Part shown: one piece after another, positions 1 through 12,000 of the stretch
Position numbering within the stretch: the first letter of the stretch is position 1
Layout of the letters: each line of letters begins with the position of its first letter
Assembly: GCF_037975245.1 (NCBI RefSeq)
Contig: NC_092561.1
Span: 3,269,001-3,333,000, forward strand
Direction of reading: 5' to 3'
DNA: 64,000 bases
Origin: Apostichopus japonicus
Taxonomy: Eukaryota; Echinodermata; Holothuroidea; Aspidochirotida; Stichopodidae
Position numbers and translations under genes: made by a program
The notes under the pieces: model-generated
The model's database searches: none
What the model was told of the DNA's origin: nothing
What the model saw: only the letters and a program-made list of their open reading frames with translations

Positions 1-1381
1 CAAAGTAGTCCTCCAAACCTTAAGGTGGAGCCCACATTTGGACCTACAGGCGTACAGTGCAAGGGCCACCTCGTCCCTTCCGGTTCCTACCCCTATTATA
101 AGGAAAAATTCCAGTTATTTGCTGCAAGCTCCGGTATATTACAGTAGGATTCAGTGTTTAATGCTATCAGGGCAGTTCCTGGCATTCATTAGATCACTAC
201 TCTGTCAGCAAATACTTATTTGTCCAGTTTCTCATGCATATTTACTAATTCTGTGGCATTTTCATATGTAAATTTCCACACAATGTCCATCAGCCTAGTT
301 GGTAATTCGTTAGAATTTCAATCAGCCAATGAGCAGGAAGTAAAGTATTGCATAACACTATTGAGCACTTGAATCATTATAAAACACAGAAGGGTAAAAT
401 CTGTGATCGTTGCAATCTCCACAGCGCAGTGAAAACCACACTCAAGGAAAACAAACGCAGTATAGGTGTATACAGTACACTTTACGTGAAGGCAACGTTG
501 ATAGAACCAGATGCCAGAGCTTAATAGATGAAATTTGCCCTCTTCAAGAAAAGAATTAAAGAAGGAGGGCATTTCCATGAAAAAGTGGACATGGGCTAAA
601 AATATAAATTCTGCGTCACATCTTGTCATTGGTTAAATGTTGTTGTAAACATATCCAAGTTTGTGGAATCAATATGATACCTTCCTAAATATTGATTTTT
701 TTGTTGTAGAATTTTGCATATGAAGTGGAAGGATGCTGTAATGCAAATTTTGTGCACAAATTATTAACAGATTTGTTTTTGTTCTCCTAAGAAATTAAAT
801 GGTAATACTCAACTGATTTGTTTATTTATTGCTTACATAGTGCACTAACTTCAGATATCACTACCAACCTTTTGAATATATAATAAAAAATAATCAATAT
901 TTGCTTTATTCAAACCTCTATTAGCTGATGTAACGTGAGTAACCAAAATTAATATTTTTCCCCATACATCAAATATGACACTACTAAAAATCTCATAATT
1001 GGATTTGGGTTTCTACTCATCACCCCGAAATGTGAAACAAGTAAAGAAATGATGTGCACCCCACTATGTTAAGTAGGGTAGGTGATGCAAATGGTAACAT
1101 GAGTTACCATGTTACGTGAGTTATCATACAGTATAATCATGCTTATAATGTAGACAATTATGCTACCAAGGTATAACTTAAGTCAAACTTGAAGCACCAA
1201 ATGTGGTGAATGAACATGGTCATTTCAAGTTTTCTACGGAGTTGTTGAGAAATGGACAATAATTTATTCCCAATGAATTATGGCTTAAAACTAAATATGT
1301 TATTGAAGTTCAGTTAGTTTTTATCAGAGTCAATATTTGAGAACTCCAAATTGAATTGGTGGTTTTCACTGTTTAATAATC
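1..1381. other. Non-coding, no recognised feature
   Basis: AT-rich sequence without a reading frame that resembles a known family, without a tandem repeat and without clear transposon ends. The open frames at 38-271 and 318-629 look like chance frames. It reads as intergenic or intronic DNA. Confidence 0.6.
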
Positions 1382-2459
1382 ATTGTTAACAGGGGCGGCG
1401 ATCCGTTTCAAATATTGGGGGGGACATTTGCTTGGATGCAGGCAAATTACTATCAAAGCGGAGCGCCACCATTGGTTGGCGCGCAGCGTACAAGAAAATT
1501 TCTGGTTTTGATAGCCCCCCAAATCACCGGAAATGGCACTTCTCGGGCTTGGAAATGACCAACCAGATGTACACTTTTGCCTGAAAACCAAGTTTTCCTA
1601 ATAGGTTTTTTTTTCATTCATAACCTTTTTTTCAAGATTGTCACCAGTCACACATCATGTTCGACCTCATTGCATCTCCTGTGGATCATTGCCTTTGTAG
1701 GTAATTCTATGTAACACCTCACAATACCCGTCCGCCCCACTTTTCAAGGTTTTAAGCCCATTATTTGTTCAGAATTTGAATAATAAATTCACTTCAAAAC
1801 ATACCCATAATGTTGCACAAAATTTCATCTATGGACAACCAATTTAGAAAACCCCCCCTCAACCCCTAATAGACCGGTCAATTGCACGAGTAGAGGGAAC
1901 TATGATGAAGAATGTTGGTCAAGGAATTTTTGAAAATTCAGACACAGTTAAATTATTGGTGTACAAATATTAAAACCATAAAACTTCGATATCTTAGAAA
2001 ATATCAAAAAAAAATATGCTCCATGGGGAGGGCAGTCTCCACCCTTCATCCCCCCCCCCTCCCTTGGCTACGCACCTGCAGTTAGAAATCTTGTAGGAAA
2101 CAGGCCAAATGGAAACCCAGTGAACCCATATCGATGTGGATCATATATATGATTGTATGTACTTACACTTAGTCTGGGAGCCTGTCCCATATGATTTCAC
2201 CCCATTTAGCCCAGAAGGTTTGACCCCTTAAAGTTACTTAGACCATCTAGGTCATTCACAAAAAAATTGTCAGCTCAACCCCAGTGGTCGGGTTCGGACC
2301 CCAGACCCCCTGAAAAATACCCCCCGGACGGGTTAATTTCACCCCATCTAGCCCATGGACCAAACTTTGTCAGAAGGAAGTAGTATGGCTGTACATTACA
2401 AAAAAGGCATAACTGACAAAATTCCTGGTTGGGAAGGGGTTGTCAGACCCCCCACTAAG

Positions 2460-3153
2460 TCACCCCCAGTCGGGTTAATTTCACCCTATCTAGCCCATGG
2501 ACCAAACTTTGTCATAAGGAAGTAGTATGGCTGTACATTACAAAAAAGGCAAAACTGACAAAATTCCCAGTCGGGAAGGGGTTGTCAGACCCCCCACTAA
2601 GTCACCCCCAGTCGGGTTGATTTCACCCCATCTAGCCCATGGACCAAACTTTGTCGGAAGGAAGAAGTATGGCTGTACATTACAAAAAAGGCAAAACTGA
2701 CAAAATTCCTGGTCTGGAAGGGGTTGTCAGACCCCCAACTAGGTTACCCCCAGTCGGGTTGATTTCACCCCATCTAGCCCATGGACCAAACTTTTGCAAT
2801 ACCAAACTTTGTGAAAAGGTAGTTGTATGGATGTACATTACAAAAAGTGCAAAACTGACAAAATTCCCAGTCGGGAAGGGGTTGTCAGACCCCCCACTAG
2901 GTCACCCCCAGTCGGGTTGATTTCACCCCATCTAGCCCATGGACCAAACTTTGTCAGAAGGAAGTAGTATGGCTGTACATTACAAAAAAGGCAAAACTGA
3001 CAAAATTCCTGGTCGGGAAGGGGTTGTCAGACCCCCCACTAAGTCACCCCCAGTAGGGTTGATTTCATCCCATCTAGCCCATGGACCAAACTTTGTCAAA
3101 AGGAAGTAGTATGGATGTACATTACAAAAAGTGTAAAACTGGCAAAATTCCTG
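2460..3153 (+). repeat. Foldback left arm, about 142-bp tandem units
   Basis: The marker GTCGGGTT recurs at 2469, 2611, 2753 and 2911, with a variant at 3053, giving periods of 142, 142, 158 and 142 bp. The longer unit contains an extra copy of the CCAAACTTTG segment. Short open frames in this stretch are by-products of the repeat, not genes. Confidence 0.85.
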
Positions 3154-5039
3154 GGTAGGCATTTTATTATGGGTAGGCAAATTATGGGTAGGCATCCCTG
3201 GCCTAATAAACATACTGATATAGATGAGAATCTTGTGGGAGGAGTTTCTCCTGCCTTTTGCTGGAAATGTTTTAATTCATAAGACAATACATTGACCCTC
3301 TTTGTCTTATGTCTGTATTACTGTACAACCTTGCCCACATCCTGTTATGTGACCATAGTTGGTCCTCCACTTTCACCAAATTGCTCTATTCCCATGTTTT
3401 ATTCATGTAAAAAATAAGACCTGCTATAGTTAATGGCCTGCAACCCAGTTATCTGCTTGGTCCCATAATATATGGTGTTACAGCAGAGGTGGAACAAAAA
3501 AATATTGGGGACCCTTTGGCATATTAGATATCGTTAATAGGAACATTCTTCTAATTTCTGAAGCCTTTTCAAATAGTTATAGATATGCCAGGTATATAAT
3601 TGGTTAATCAAAGAAGTTTATTGGGGGGGGGGGGCTTGACCACTCAATTATATTATTGAAGCTGCCCCCCTCCCCTGCATCAGCTGTTTTTGTGTTACGA
3701 ATGCATACTTTCCTTGTGCAATTGTTTTCATTTCATTTTTGGCATTTCCTTAAATATATATGTATCCTATGGGTTAGATTTCTATAGTAGCTCACATTGT
3801 ACTATTGCAACCAATAATTAAGTACTCATATTGTTTCTTTTTAAACCTACAATTGGTAACATATGCCAGTATAAAGATTATTTGGTTGAAATCAAGGAAT
3901 ATTTACAAAATCTGGAAGTTTAATTTGATTTACATCATAGGTGAAAAGGCAGTATTCCCCCCCCCCCCCCCAAAAAAAAAAAAACCAAGAGCATATTTGA
4001 ACTATTTGATCTGTATTTAGTGTCTGATTTAGGGGGTGTTGTGGCGGGTGTACCCTTCCCCTTTCAGACCACCCCAAAAAAGTTGTGTTCCAGACAAGAA
4101 TGCTGGAAAATAAGTGCATTATTCAAATCGTGCAGACACTACTTGTCTGAAAAATCAGATATCTGGATTTCCATTTATTTTTATATCTAATAATTTTCAC
4201 ATTTTGAACCCAAATTTGGCAAATCAATCTTGATCGGGGCTTCATAACTGCGGTTTATCTGTCGAAAATCCTGTAACTGGTAAGCTTTACCTTAGCAATT
4301 TGTTTACAAATCACACTTTACTTAAAATATTTGCAGAAGAGGTGGATTGATAAGATGGACACAACAGAATTATGCAAGTGACATGATGGTGAACAATGAC
4401 AGAGACGTACTGTATCATAGGAACTAATCAAAAAGACAATATAGACTTTTAAGAATAACCATTTGTATAAAACCTTTAAAGCGCATTGTGCCCAATAACA
4501 GAAGGGCCGTAAAACTGAGTGAGGCCACATTCGCCATGTTTGTTCAAATGCAATGTTTGGTGGGGTTCTAGCTGTAACTATTTCCTCTTTTGTGGATGGT
4601 ATTTCCTAAATTAAATTATCTTGTTAAATAATAATTATTATAGTTTTCCATGACTGTTTGTCATATTGAAGACACAAGTATGGTAATTGCCAGTCCAAAC
4701 AACCATGTTGAACAAGCAAACTTATTCTACCAACATGAACTGGGACTGGTCCTGTTGAAAGCATGTTGTTATTTTCTACATTTTTCATGCAAAGGAATCT
4801 GCTTTACAAGTGAAGAAACTTTTCATATTTAACATTTGTTCCTGGTTCTACATGTATCCATTTCTTGCTTTTACGGTATATATTATGTTACACAAATACA
4901 AAAGTGGCCCATGTGACCAGAATGGGTACATCTTTGCTTTCAGACCATTTGGTAAGTTTTTCCATGTTTTATAATACAATGTCTTGAATACTTTCTTTAA
5001 ACAAAATTCTGGTCTATGATTAGATTGCGTGAATTGAAT
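3154..5039. other. Spacer between the foldback arms
   Basis: Single-copy AT-rich DNA with homopolymer runs (G-run near 3625, C-run then A-run near 3960-3985). TGGGTAGGCA-like words repeat three times at 3150-3195. No open frame here resembles a transposase, so the spacer does not explain how the element moved. Confidence 0.55.
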
Positions 5040-6240
5040 TGGCTGGGTGGGGGCACCTTTTGGGGGGTCTGAAAACCCCTTCCCAACCAGCAATTTTGTC
5101 AGATTTTCCTTTATTTTAATGTACAGACATACTAATTCCTTTCGACAAAGTTAAGTCTGTGGGCTAGGATGGGGTGAAATCAACCCACCTTTTGGAGTGA
5201 GTGAGGGTGACATTTGTTGGGGTCTGACAACACCTCCCCGACTGGGAATTTTGTCAGTTTTACTGTTTGTAATGTACATCCATACTACTACCTTTTGACA
5301 AAGTTTGGTTTTGCCAAAGTTTGGTCCATGGGCTAGATGGGGTGAAATCAACCCGACTGGGGGTGACCTAGTGGGGGGTCTGACAACCCCTTCCCGACCA
5401 GGAATTTTGTCAGCTTTGCCTTTTTTGTAATGTACAGCCATACTACTTCCTTCTGACAAGGTTTGGTCCATGGGCTAGATGGGGTGAAATCAACCCGCCT
5501 TTTAGGGGGTGGGTCAGGGTAAACTTTGTGGGGGTCTGACATCACCTTCCCGACCAACAAGTTTGTCAGTTTTTCCATTTTTGTAACATACTACCATGCT
5601 ACTTCCTTTTGCCAAAGTTTGGTCCATGGGCTAGATGGGGTGAAATCAACCCGACTGGGGGTGACTTAGTGGGGGGTCTGACAACCCCTTCCCGACCAGG
5701 AATTTTGTCAGTTTTGCCTTTTTTGTAATGTACAGCCATACTACTTCCTTCTGACAAAGTTTGGTCCATGGGCTAGATGGGGTGAAATCAACCCGACTGG
5801 GGGTGACTTAGTGGGGGGTCTGACAACCCCTTCCCGACCAGGAATTTTGTCAGTTTTGCACTTTTTGTAATGTACATCCATACAACTACCTTTTGACAAA
5901 GTTTGGTATTGCAAAAGTTTGGTCCATGGGCTAGATGGGGTGAAATCAACCCGACTGGGGGTGACTTAGTGGGGGGTCTGACAACCCCTTCCCGACCAGG
6001 AATTTTGTCAGTTTTGCCTTTTTTGTAATGTACAGCCATACTACTTCCTTCTGACAAAGTTTGGTCCATGGGCTAGATGGGGTGAAATCAACCCGACTGG
6101 GGGTGACTTAGTGGGGGGTGTGACAACCCCTTCCCGACCAGGAATTTTGTCAGTTTTGCCTTTTTTGTAATGTACAACCATACTACTTCCTTCTGACAAA
6201 GTTTGGTCCATGGGCTAGATGGGGTGAAATTAACCCGCCC
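5040..6240 (-). repeat. Foldback right arm, inverted tandem units
   Basis: The same unit as in the left arm, on the opposite strand. The marker AACCCGAC recurs at spacings of about 142 and 158 bp, with roughly eight units. The 158-bp variant also appears here, so both unit types existed before the arms separated or have been exchanged between arms. Open frames at 5151-5471 and 5788-6069 are repeat by-products. Confidence 0.85.
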
Positions 6241-6850
6241 GGGGGGTCTTTTTCAGGGGGTCTGGGGTCCGAACCCGACCACTGGGGTTGAGCTGACAAT
6301 TTTTTTGTGAATGACCTAGATGGTCTAAGTAACTTTAAGGGGTCAAACCTTCTGGGCTAAATGGGGTGAAATCATATGGGACAGGCTCTTGGCCTAACTC
6401 ATACACAAGATGCAAACCAAATTTCATTACGGATGCAGTCCGTCTAGCTATTCATTTCGAGAGAAAAAAGTAAAAACTACTTTCGGTCATATATAGTAAC
6501 AAATTGTGACACGGTTAGACAGGCGCCTTGCGACGAATTTGCCAAGGGAGGGGCAAAGCTTGTTCCCAAACTTTCTAATTGTAGCGCCACCATAAGTTGG
6601 CGCGAAGCGCAAAAGAAAATTTTGGCCGAAAATGCCCCCCAGATCGCTGGAAATGGCACTTCCAAGGCCTTGTAAGTTGCATCTAAGCATTTTCTATTTT
6701 GAAATTACTTTGATATCATAAAAAAATACAAAACATATGCTTAAAAAAAAATATGCCATCAAATATTGGGCAGGATATTAGATACTATATCCCCCACCTA
6801 AAATATTGGGGGGACATGTCCCCCCCATGATCGCCGCCCATGATTGTTAA

Positions 6851-7331
6851 TATTAGTGTTAACAAGGGTCCAAAAATCAGGAAACGAGTACCCGAGAGCT
6901 ATTACCCATCGGGTATCTGGGTATCCGGGTACCCGGGGAAAAAATTACCCTTGTGTATCGCGATTTACAAGAAACTACATATTGGGTGCTATACTAAATG
7001 AATTATATTCTCCTCTGACCATGTTTTCACCTTCCTCAACAATTTCTATTTGCTTTTGTTTCTGTCATTAACTTGTTAATAAATTAACATCACTACTAAC
7101 ATCGCAATGCAGCCGCTACTTATGTTTGCTCTCCCATATAAATATCCAATTTAGCTCTTAAACAGTTTTAAATACTACTATCTATTATGCAAGCCCAGGG
7201 TTTGCACAGTTAGCCACACAATTGCGTGATTCCCACAATATGATCACATTTGGAATAAACGTTTAGTTAAAAACCACTTGCAATTATTATTTTTAGTTAT
7301 CCCTTTTATACCCGTGCAAACACTATAAGGA
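6851..7331. other. Non-coding, no recognised feature
   Basis: AT-rich, apart from a short run of GGGTATCTGGGTATCCGGGT type near 6905-6945. No gene or element seen. Confidence 0.5.
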
Positions 7332-7572
7332 GATATTGCCACACTGGCCAGAGTCCTTAGTACATAAGATGTATGGAGATATTGCTTTGTATTGCCTCCT
7401 AATTTCAATTTGATTGAATTGCACTATCGAGGAAAATGCATTTGGATAATGGTACTGGGGGAAAGTGGTGTTCTGGGTAGGCCTATAATTAATCCTACCC
7501 AGATGTGGCAGGGACTCTCTCTAGGAGGGCATATTGAGGGACACTTTACCATTACAGAAGGTATTGTGCCTG
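7332..7572 (+). repeat. 240-bp dispersed direct repeat, copy 1
   Basis: Almost identical to 9821-10060 in the same orientation. Visible differences are a few bases near the 3' end and one G in a G-run. It begins with GATATTGCCACACTGGCC, the same words that make up the tandem array between the two copies. It has no clear ends or coding content. Confidence 0.8.
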
Positions 7573-8640
7573 AGCGAAAAGAGACTCCAAAGTCTTTAAA
7601 GGAGCATTTTGTGTTGGTTTTCAATATTTGGTACTCCTTTTTTATCCCATAACAATGTTGCTTATTAGCTTGACTTGTCCTGTTTCACGTCCAATAATAT
7701 TACAACAAACATTGTCAATATTACATTTTTGGAACTTTGACTTTGACCCAAATCACATCAAGTTTTCATATCAAATTCTTGCAATCTGTGCGATCCAATC
7801 CATTGCATGTATTGTTAGCACTTACTGTAAGGCTCAAAACCTAAGTACTTCGAACTATCATGATCGATCAACCAAAACACATTAAAATATGTCCTCAAAC
7901 TTTGCATGTTGCACTAAATAGATTAACATGTAACAAGACTCTAGTTTCTGGGTTCTTTCATTACAGCTCAAAGTCATATGGTGTTGCTTATTTGTGTTAA
8001 TTAATTTTTAATAACAAATAACTAGTGCAAGGTACCCCAGGGATTCCATAGGGCTTGTAACTCAAAATGTAAATGAACTGTACAATAGAGAGGGCTATTT
8101 CCAGTTGTTATGTAATCATTTTAAAGATCAATAGCATAATTACATTATGCAAGGTTTACCATTAGTATGGTGCAATTTATATCTTCTAGTTCAATTTAAG
8201 GGGAGGGAGGGAGGAATACCTTAAAAAATATATGTTTAATCTATGTTGCATATTTATAGCTGATTTGGAGGTATACTGTACAGAAAGTCCAAATGTATCT
8301 CTCAACTACCTATCCTCCTTTAAAGCTAAATTTAGGTCACAATGAGGCCACATGTTCTGTGAAAAACAAACATACTACATGCAGGGGAGGGGGGTATGCT
8401 CTGTGACAAAAAAAAACATAATACATGCAGGGGAGGGGGGAGGAGGATAATACATGGACAACTTTTATAAATGTTTAACATGTTGCTCTTGCAATTCAGG
8501 AGAGTACAAAAATAAAGGGTCACTGAAGGACAGTATACAGGAAAAATGAGGTAATGAGACCATAATTCCTTTATGTTAATTCTGTGACAACAGACAAAAA
8601 CAGAATACTGCAGTGTTGTCTTTTTTATGGTACTTTAGAA
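7573..8640. other. Non-coding, short duplications only
   Basis: AT-rich sequence with no credible gene. A purine-rich phrase of about 55 bp (ACATGCAGGGGAGGGG type) is duplicated at about 8345-8450. Confidence 0.5.
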
Positions 8641-8800
8641 TGTAGTCAGGGTTGAGGATCCAGACTTGGGGAAAGACCCATTTTTTCACTTGTTCTTTTG
8701 TAAATTAATTTACTTTCTTTATAAGGCGCTTTGAGCAGTAACTGTTGTTTACTGATTTGGCGCTATTTAAGTCTCATTTATTATTATTATTACTAAAGGG
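8641..8800 (+). mobile_element. Retroelement 3' tail (LINE or SINE)
   Basis: The sequence contains AAGGCGCTTTGAGCA, then GGCGCTATTTAAGT, then a short (ATT)n run. GCGCTTTGA...GGCGCTATxTAA followed by (ATT)n is the common 3' end of LINE/SINE families in marine animals. No coding part is attached. Family assignment is from memory. Confidence 0.5.
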
Positions 8801-8869
8801 GAGCTCATTAGAGCCTTAACATGAGAGCAGTGAAGGTTAATCAACAGTTGGGGTGATCAATACAAAACA

Positions 8870-9605
8870 TGTTTGGAGATACTCTCACACTAGTGTCTCA
8901 ATACATAAAATGTAAAGTGATATTGTCACACCGGCATGTGTCTCAATGAATTACTATTCATGATCACAATTTGGCCATGTTCTCAATACATGACTTGCAT
9001 GAGGATATTGTACAAATTTAATGATCACACTGGCTTTTGTCTCTCTTTACTGTCAGTCTACATAACATGTGTGAAGATACCGGGACAATGAACTGTGTTC
9101 AAAACATGAATAAAAATATTGTCACACTGGCCCGTGTCAATACATTTAACTTCAGTATTGTCATTCTGGCCTTTGTCTTTAAGAATAACATGTGAGGAGA
9201 TATCATCATAATGGTCATTGTCTCAATACATGGATGGAGATATTGTCACATTTGCCAATTCTCAACACTGGCATGTGTCTCAACACATTAAAATTATAAT
9301 GACATTCTATTATCTCAATACACTCACATGTATCAGAGATAAATTGTCACAATGGTTTAATTGTCTCTATACACTAACATGCATATTGATACTGTCACAC
9401 TGACCAGTGTTTGAATACAACATGTATGGAGGTATTTTAACACTGACCTGTAACTCAATGCGCGTCTCTACAATACTGTCACAATGGCCATTGTATCTAA
9501 CATGTATCCATCCTTGGGTATGTTGTCACACTGAGCTTTGTCTCTAAACATAACCTGTACGGAGGTGCTGTCACACCGGCCAGTGTCTCAACACATACAT
9601 AGCAG
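8870..9605 (+). repeat. Degenerate tandem array, about 55-bp unit
   Basis: Words such as AACATGTATGGAGATATTG, TCACACTGGCC and GTGTCTCAATACAT recur in fixed order about every 50-60 bp, with heavy divergence. The array is old, lies between two direct copies of a 240-bp repeat, and shares its unit with the 5' end of those copies. Confidence 0.7.
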
Positions 9606-9619
9606 GTACAGCAATAGGA

Positions 9620-9796
9620 CCATTATCACAAGTGTTGTTTTTTTGTTATTTCTCATTTCCTAATTTTTGTTAAGGTTGCTAGCTTTGTTAAACATTTATT
9701 ATTTGTCTTTCTAGTACCTGTGTATATATGCTTAATTATACTTAACTATGTATTTGTACTTGCATGCATACACAAAATAAATCAAATCAAATCAGT
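9620..9796 (+). mobile_element. Possible non-LTR retroelement tail
   Basis: AT-rich sequence ends in AATAAATCAAATCAAATCAG, a short simple repeat like the tails of non-LTR retroelements. No reverse transcriptase sequence is attached. Weak call. Confidence 0.3.
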
Positions 9797-9820
9797 GCCT
9801 AAATAGGTAGAATGTAAGAA

Positions 9821-10060
9821 GATATTGCCACACTGGCCCGAGTCCTTAGTACATAAGATGTATGGAGATATTGCTTTGTATTGCCTCCTAATTTCAATTT
9901 GATTGAATTGCACTATCGAGGAAAATGCATTTGGATAATGGTACTGGGGGGAAGTGGTGTTCTGGGTAGGCCTATAATTAATCCTACCCAGATGTGGCAG
10001 GGACTCTCTCTAGGAGGGCAGATTGAGGGACACTTTACCATTACAGAAGTATTGTGCCTG
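9821..10060 (+). repeat. 240-bp dispersed direct repeat, copy 2
   Basis: Second copy of the 7332-7572 segment, same orientation, about 2.5 kb away. High similarity despite the decayed array between them suggests a recent duplication or gene conversion. Confidence 0.8.
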
Positions 10061-11629
10061 GAAAATTCTTGGTAATTTGACAATCAACCTCAAAAAGCTG
10101 CTTTAACATATATCAGTGATGGACTTTGCTCCTTCACATGATATTTATGCAGTGTAAGAAAATGAAAAGTTGATGACCAGTGCAATGTACAAGTCCTAAC
10201 AGAAATTGGAAAAGCAAATGTACTTAAATGCCTATTATTCTTAATTTTCTTGTAATGATAAATTATCTGGTAAAACTTCATTTGATTTCAAGAATTAACA
10301 TGACATTTATTGGGAGGATTAACAGTAAAAGGACTGCTAAGCATTGACAAGTTATAATTAACCTTCATCTCAATTAAGTCTTAATCCATAGTAAACAAAG
10401 CAATAACGGCGGACCATTCAAGTTACTTCCTGTTTGATTCAGTCTTAGACAGCAGATTTACACCATATAGTTTAAAGTGGTCCATTGTAGTGTGAACTAA
10501 TATCAAACAATGAAACAAAATTAACAATTTCAGGCATTATACTGTATCCAACTGTCATTAGACATATATCAGAGACATGTAAATGAAGTCAAGGATCCTA
10601 TACAACTGATAATTTGGTGAGGAACTGAATTTAGTAAACGTACACATTAGCAAAGTGGCAGAAGATATACTTCAGTATGCTATAGGCCTCTACCAAATTT
10701 ATTTCTTGCTTTCCCTATTGTTCAAGTGTTTATATTTTCAAGCACTCAAAAAATATATGTTACAAACATTCAAATGCTAAAATCCACAAGTTATCCTAAC
10801 AACTTACATTTAATGATTAGAATATCACATAGGTTTGCTATGTCTTGTTTTTTGCATAAAAGGCAAAAAATAACCAGTTAGCAGCTTTTAATGAAACCCT
10901 TGCATACAGTACTTGCAAATATAAAATATAGCTCAAAGCATTCCCTAAATTATCGGGGTACTAATTATGGCTAACATCAAAGTAGAACTAAGTTAAGCTG
11001 GGAGGCACTTTATTGCAAAACACAGAATGGAATATTTTAACCATACTGAAGTACATTTAAAGCAATTTGAAAGAACAAAATGTAACACGTGGAAAGTTTC
11101 TTATATACTTATTCAGTTAATTTTCATTTATTTGCTTTTCATTGTTTTAATTGCTATTTTTATTTATTATTATCATTTTATTTCTTTATTTATTTAATTA
11201 TTTGTTATTTATTTATTACAATTTTTTTTTTTTGGGGGGGGCAGGTTGTCTGAACCCCAAGAATCCCCTGTTTGTACAGGTATGTTATGTACTGTCTCAA
11301 GTAGTATTTTGAAACAACTGAATAATAACAATGATTAAACACTACTCCAATCCTTGAAGAAACTTGATCAATTAAGAAGGAACTGGATCAATGAATCAAT
11401 TTTGTTGTTCATACTACCTTTACCAAATCCTGCACCCATAGTTCTGAAGGCTATTTTTCCATTTTGAAGAAGATTACTGATAGCTTTACAAATGATTTGT
11501 AAATTATTAACTACAGGAAAAAAGTTAAAAACTCATACAGTTGTAATTCTTCCCTCCTATAAGGATAACACTATTCATACTGCTTTGCAGTTCACATAGA
11601 CCCTGTATACTTTCCAACTGATTTAATCC
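10061..11629. other. Non-coding, no recognised feature
   Basis: AT-rich DNA with a T-rich low-complexity stretch at 11110-11235 ending in a G-run. No gene-like frame or mobile-element end was found. Confidence 0.5.
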
Positions 11630-12000
11630 AAAATACTGCATCCCCCCCCCCCCCAAGGTCCACATCTCTGCAAATACTAAATTCAAATGATTCAATTAAC
11701 ACTGGGAAATGACCAATAAACATTGCAACATCTTACATCAAGGGCCTTATAAAATCCAAAACATTCCAAAAGGGGAGGTGGACACCCTACCCCCCCCCCC
11801 TTGGACCACTCCCCCAAGTTTCCCTACCTGCAGATATTAACTTCAAATATGCAATGACTTGTACTGAGAGAGAACCAGTAAATATTGCATCTAATTGCTA
11901 CAAAAATTCCAAACATTTCTTAAGGGGGAAAGGGGAACCCTTTACCCCCCCCCCACCCCTGGCCCCACTCTCAGACACCAAATTTTACTACCAACAGCTT
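11630..12000 (+). repeat. G/C-tract repeat units related to the 20.7-kb element
   Basis: Two imperfect units of about 170 bp, each carrying a CATTCCAAAAGGGGAGG-like word, then a C-run, then a segment about tracts of aattcaaat. The word order matches the interior of the elements at 20734-21103 and 23609-23997. A shorter C-run follows near 12260. Likely a decayed relative of that family. Confidence 0.5.

Larger units (their letters stand above)
2169..6397. mobile_element. Foldback element inserted in hAT copy A
   Basis: Both ends read TTAG inward and then share GAGCCTGTCCCATATGATTT, so the termini are inverted repeats. The inverted arms run about 1.0 kb (2169-3153) and 1.35 kb (5040-6397) and consist mainly of tandem units in opposite orientation. 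A spacer of about 1.9 kb separates them. The intact relative at 60056-61270 gives the empty site: there ACTTACAC runs directly into AAGATGC, whereas here the left junction keeps ACTTACAC and the right junction has a degenerate copy, CTCATACAC. This suggests an 8-9-bp target duplication that has decayed. The structure resembles Foldback-type DNA transposons. No transposase is recognisable. Confidence 0.8.
1390..6842. mobile_element. hAT-type non-autonomous element, copy A (interrupted)
   Basis: The left end reads CAGGGGCGGCGATC and the right end, read inward on the other strand, CATGGGCGGCGATC, giving a 14-bp terminal inverted repeat with one mismatch. Both sides are flanked by the same 8 bases, ATTGTTAA (1382-1389 and 6843-6850), a perfect target duplication. 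CA...TG ends with an 8-bp duplication are the signature of the hAT superfamily. The element proper is 1390-2168 plus 6398-6842; the middle is a later foldback insertion. A second, uninterrupted copy lies at 60056-61270 and aligns across the break. No transposase is visible, so it depends on enzyme from elsewhere. Short G- and C-runs near the ends account for the poor coding potential. Confidence 0.85.

Noticed and set aside
38-271. 77-codon frame at the window start
   Set aside because: No recognisable motif or context; chance frame.
2639-6069. Repeated short frames beginning MDQTLSEG
   Set aside because: They come from the tandem units of the foldback arms, in both orientations, with no family match.
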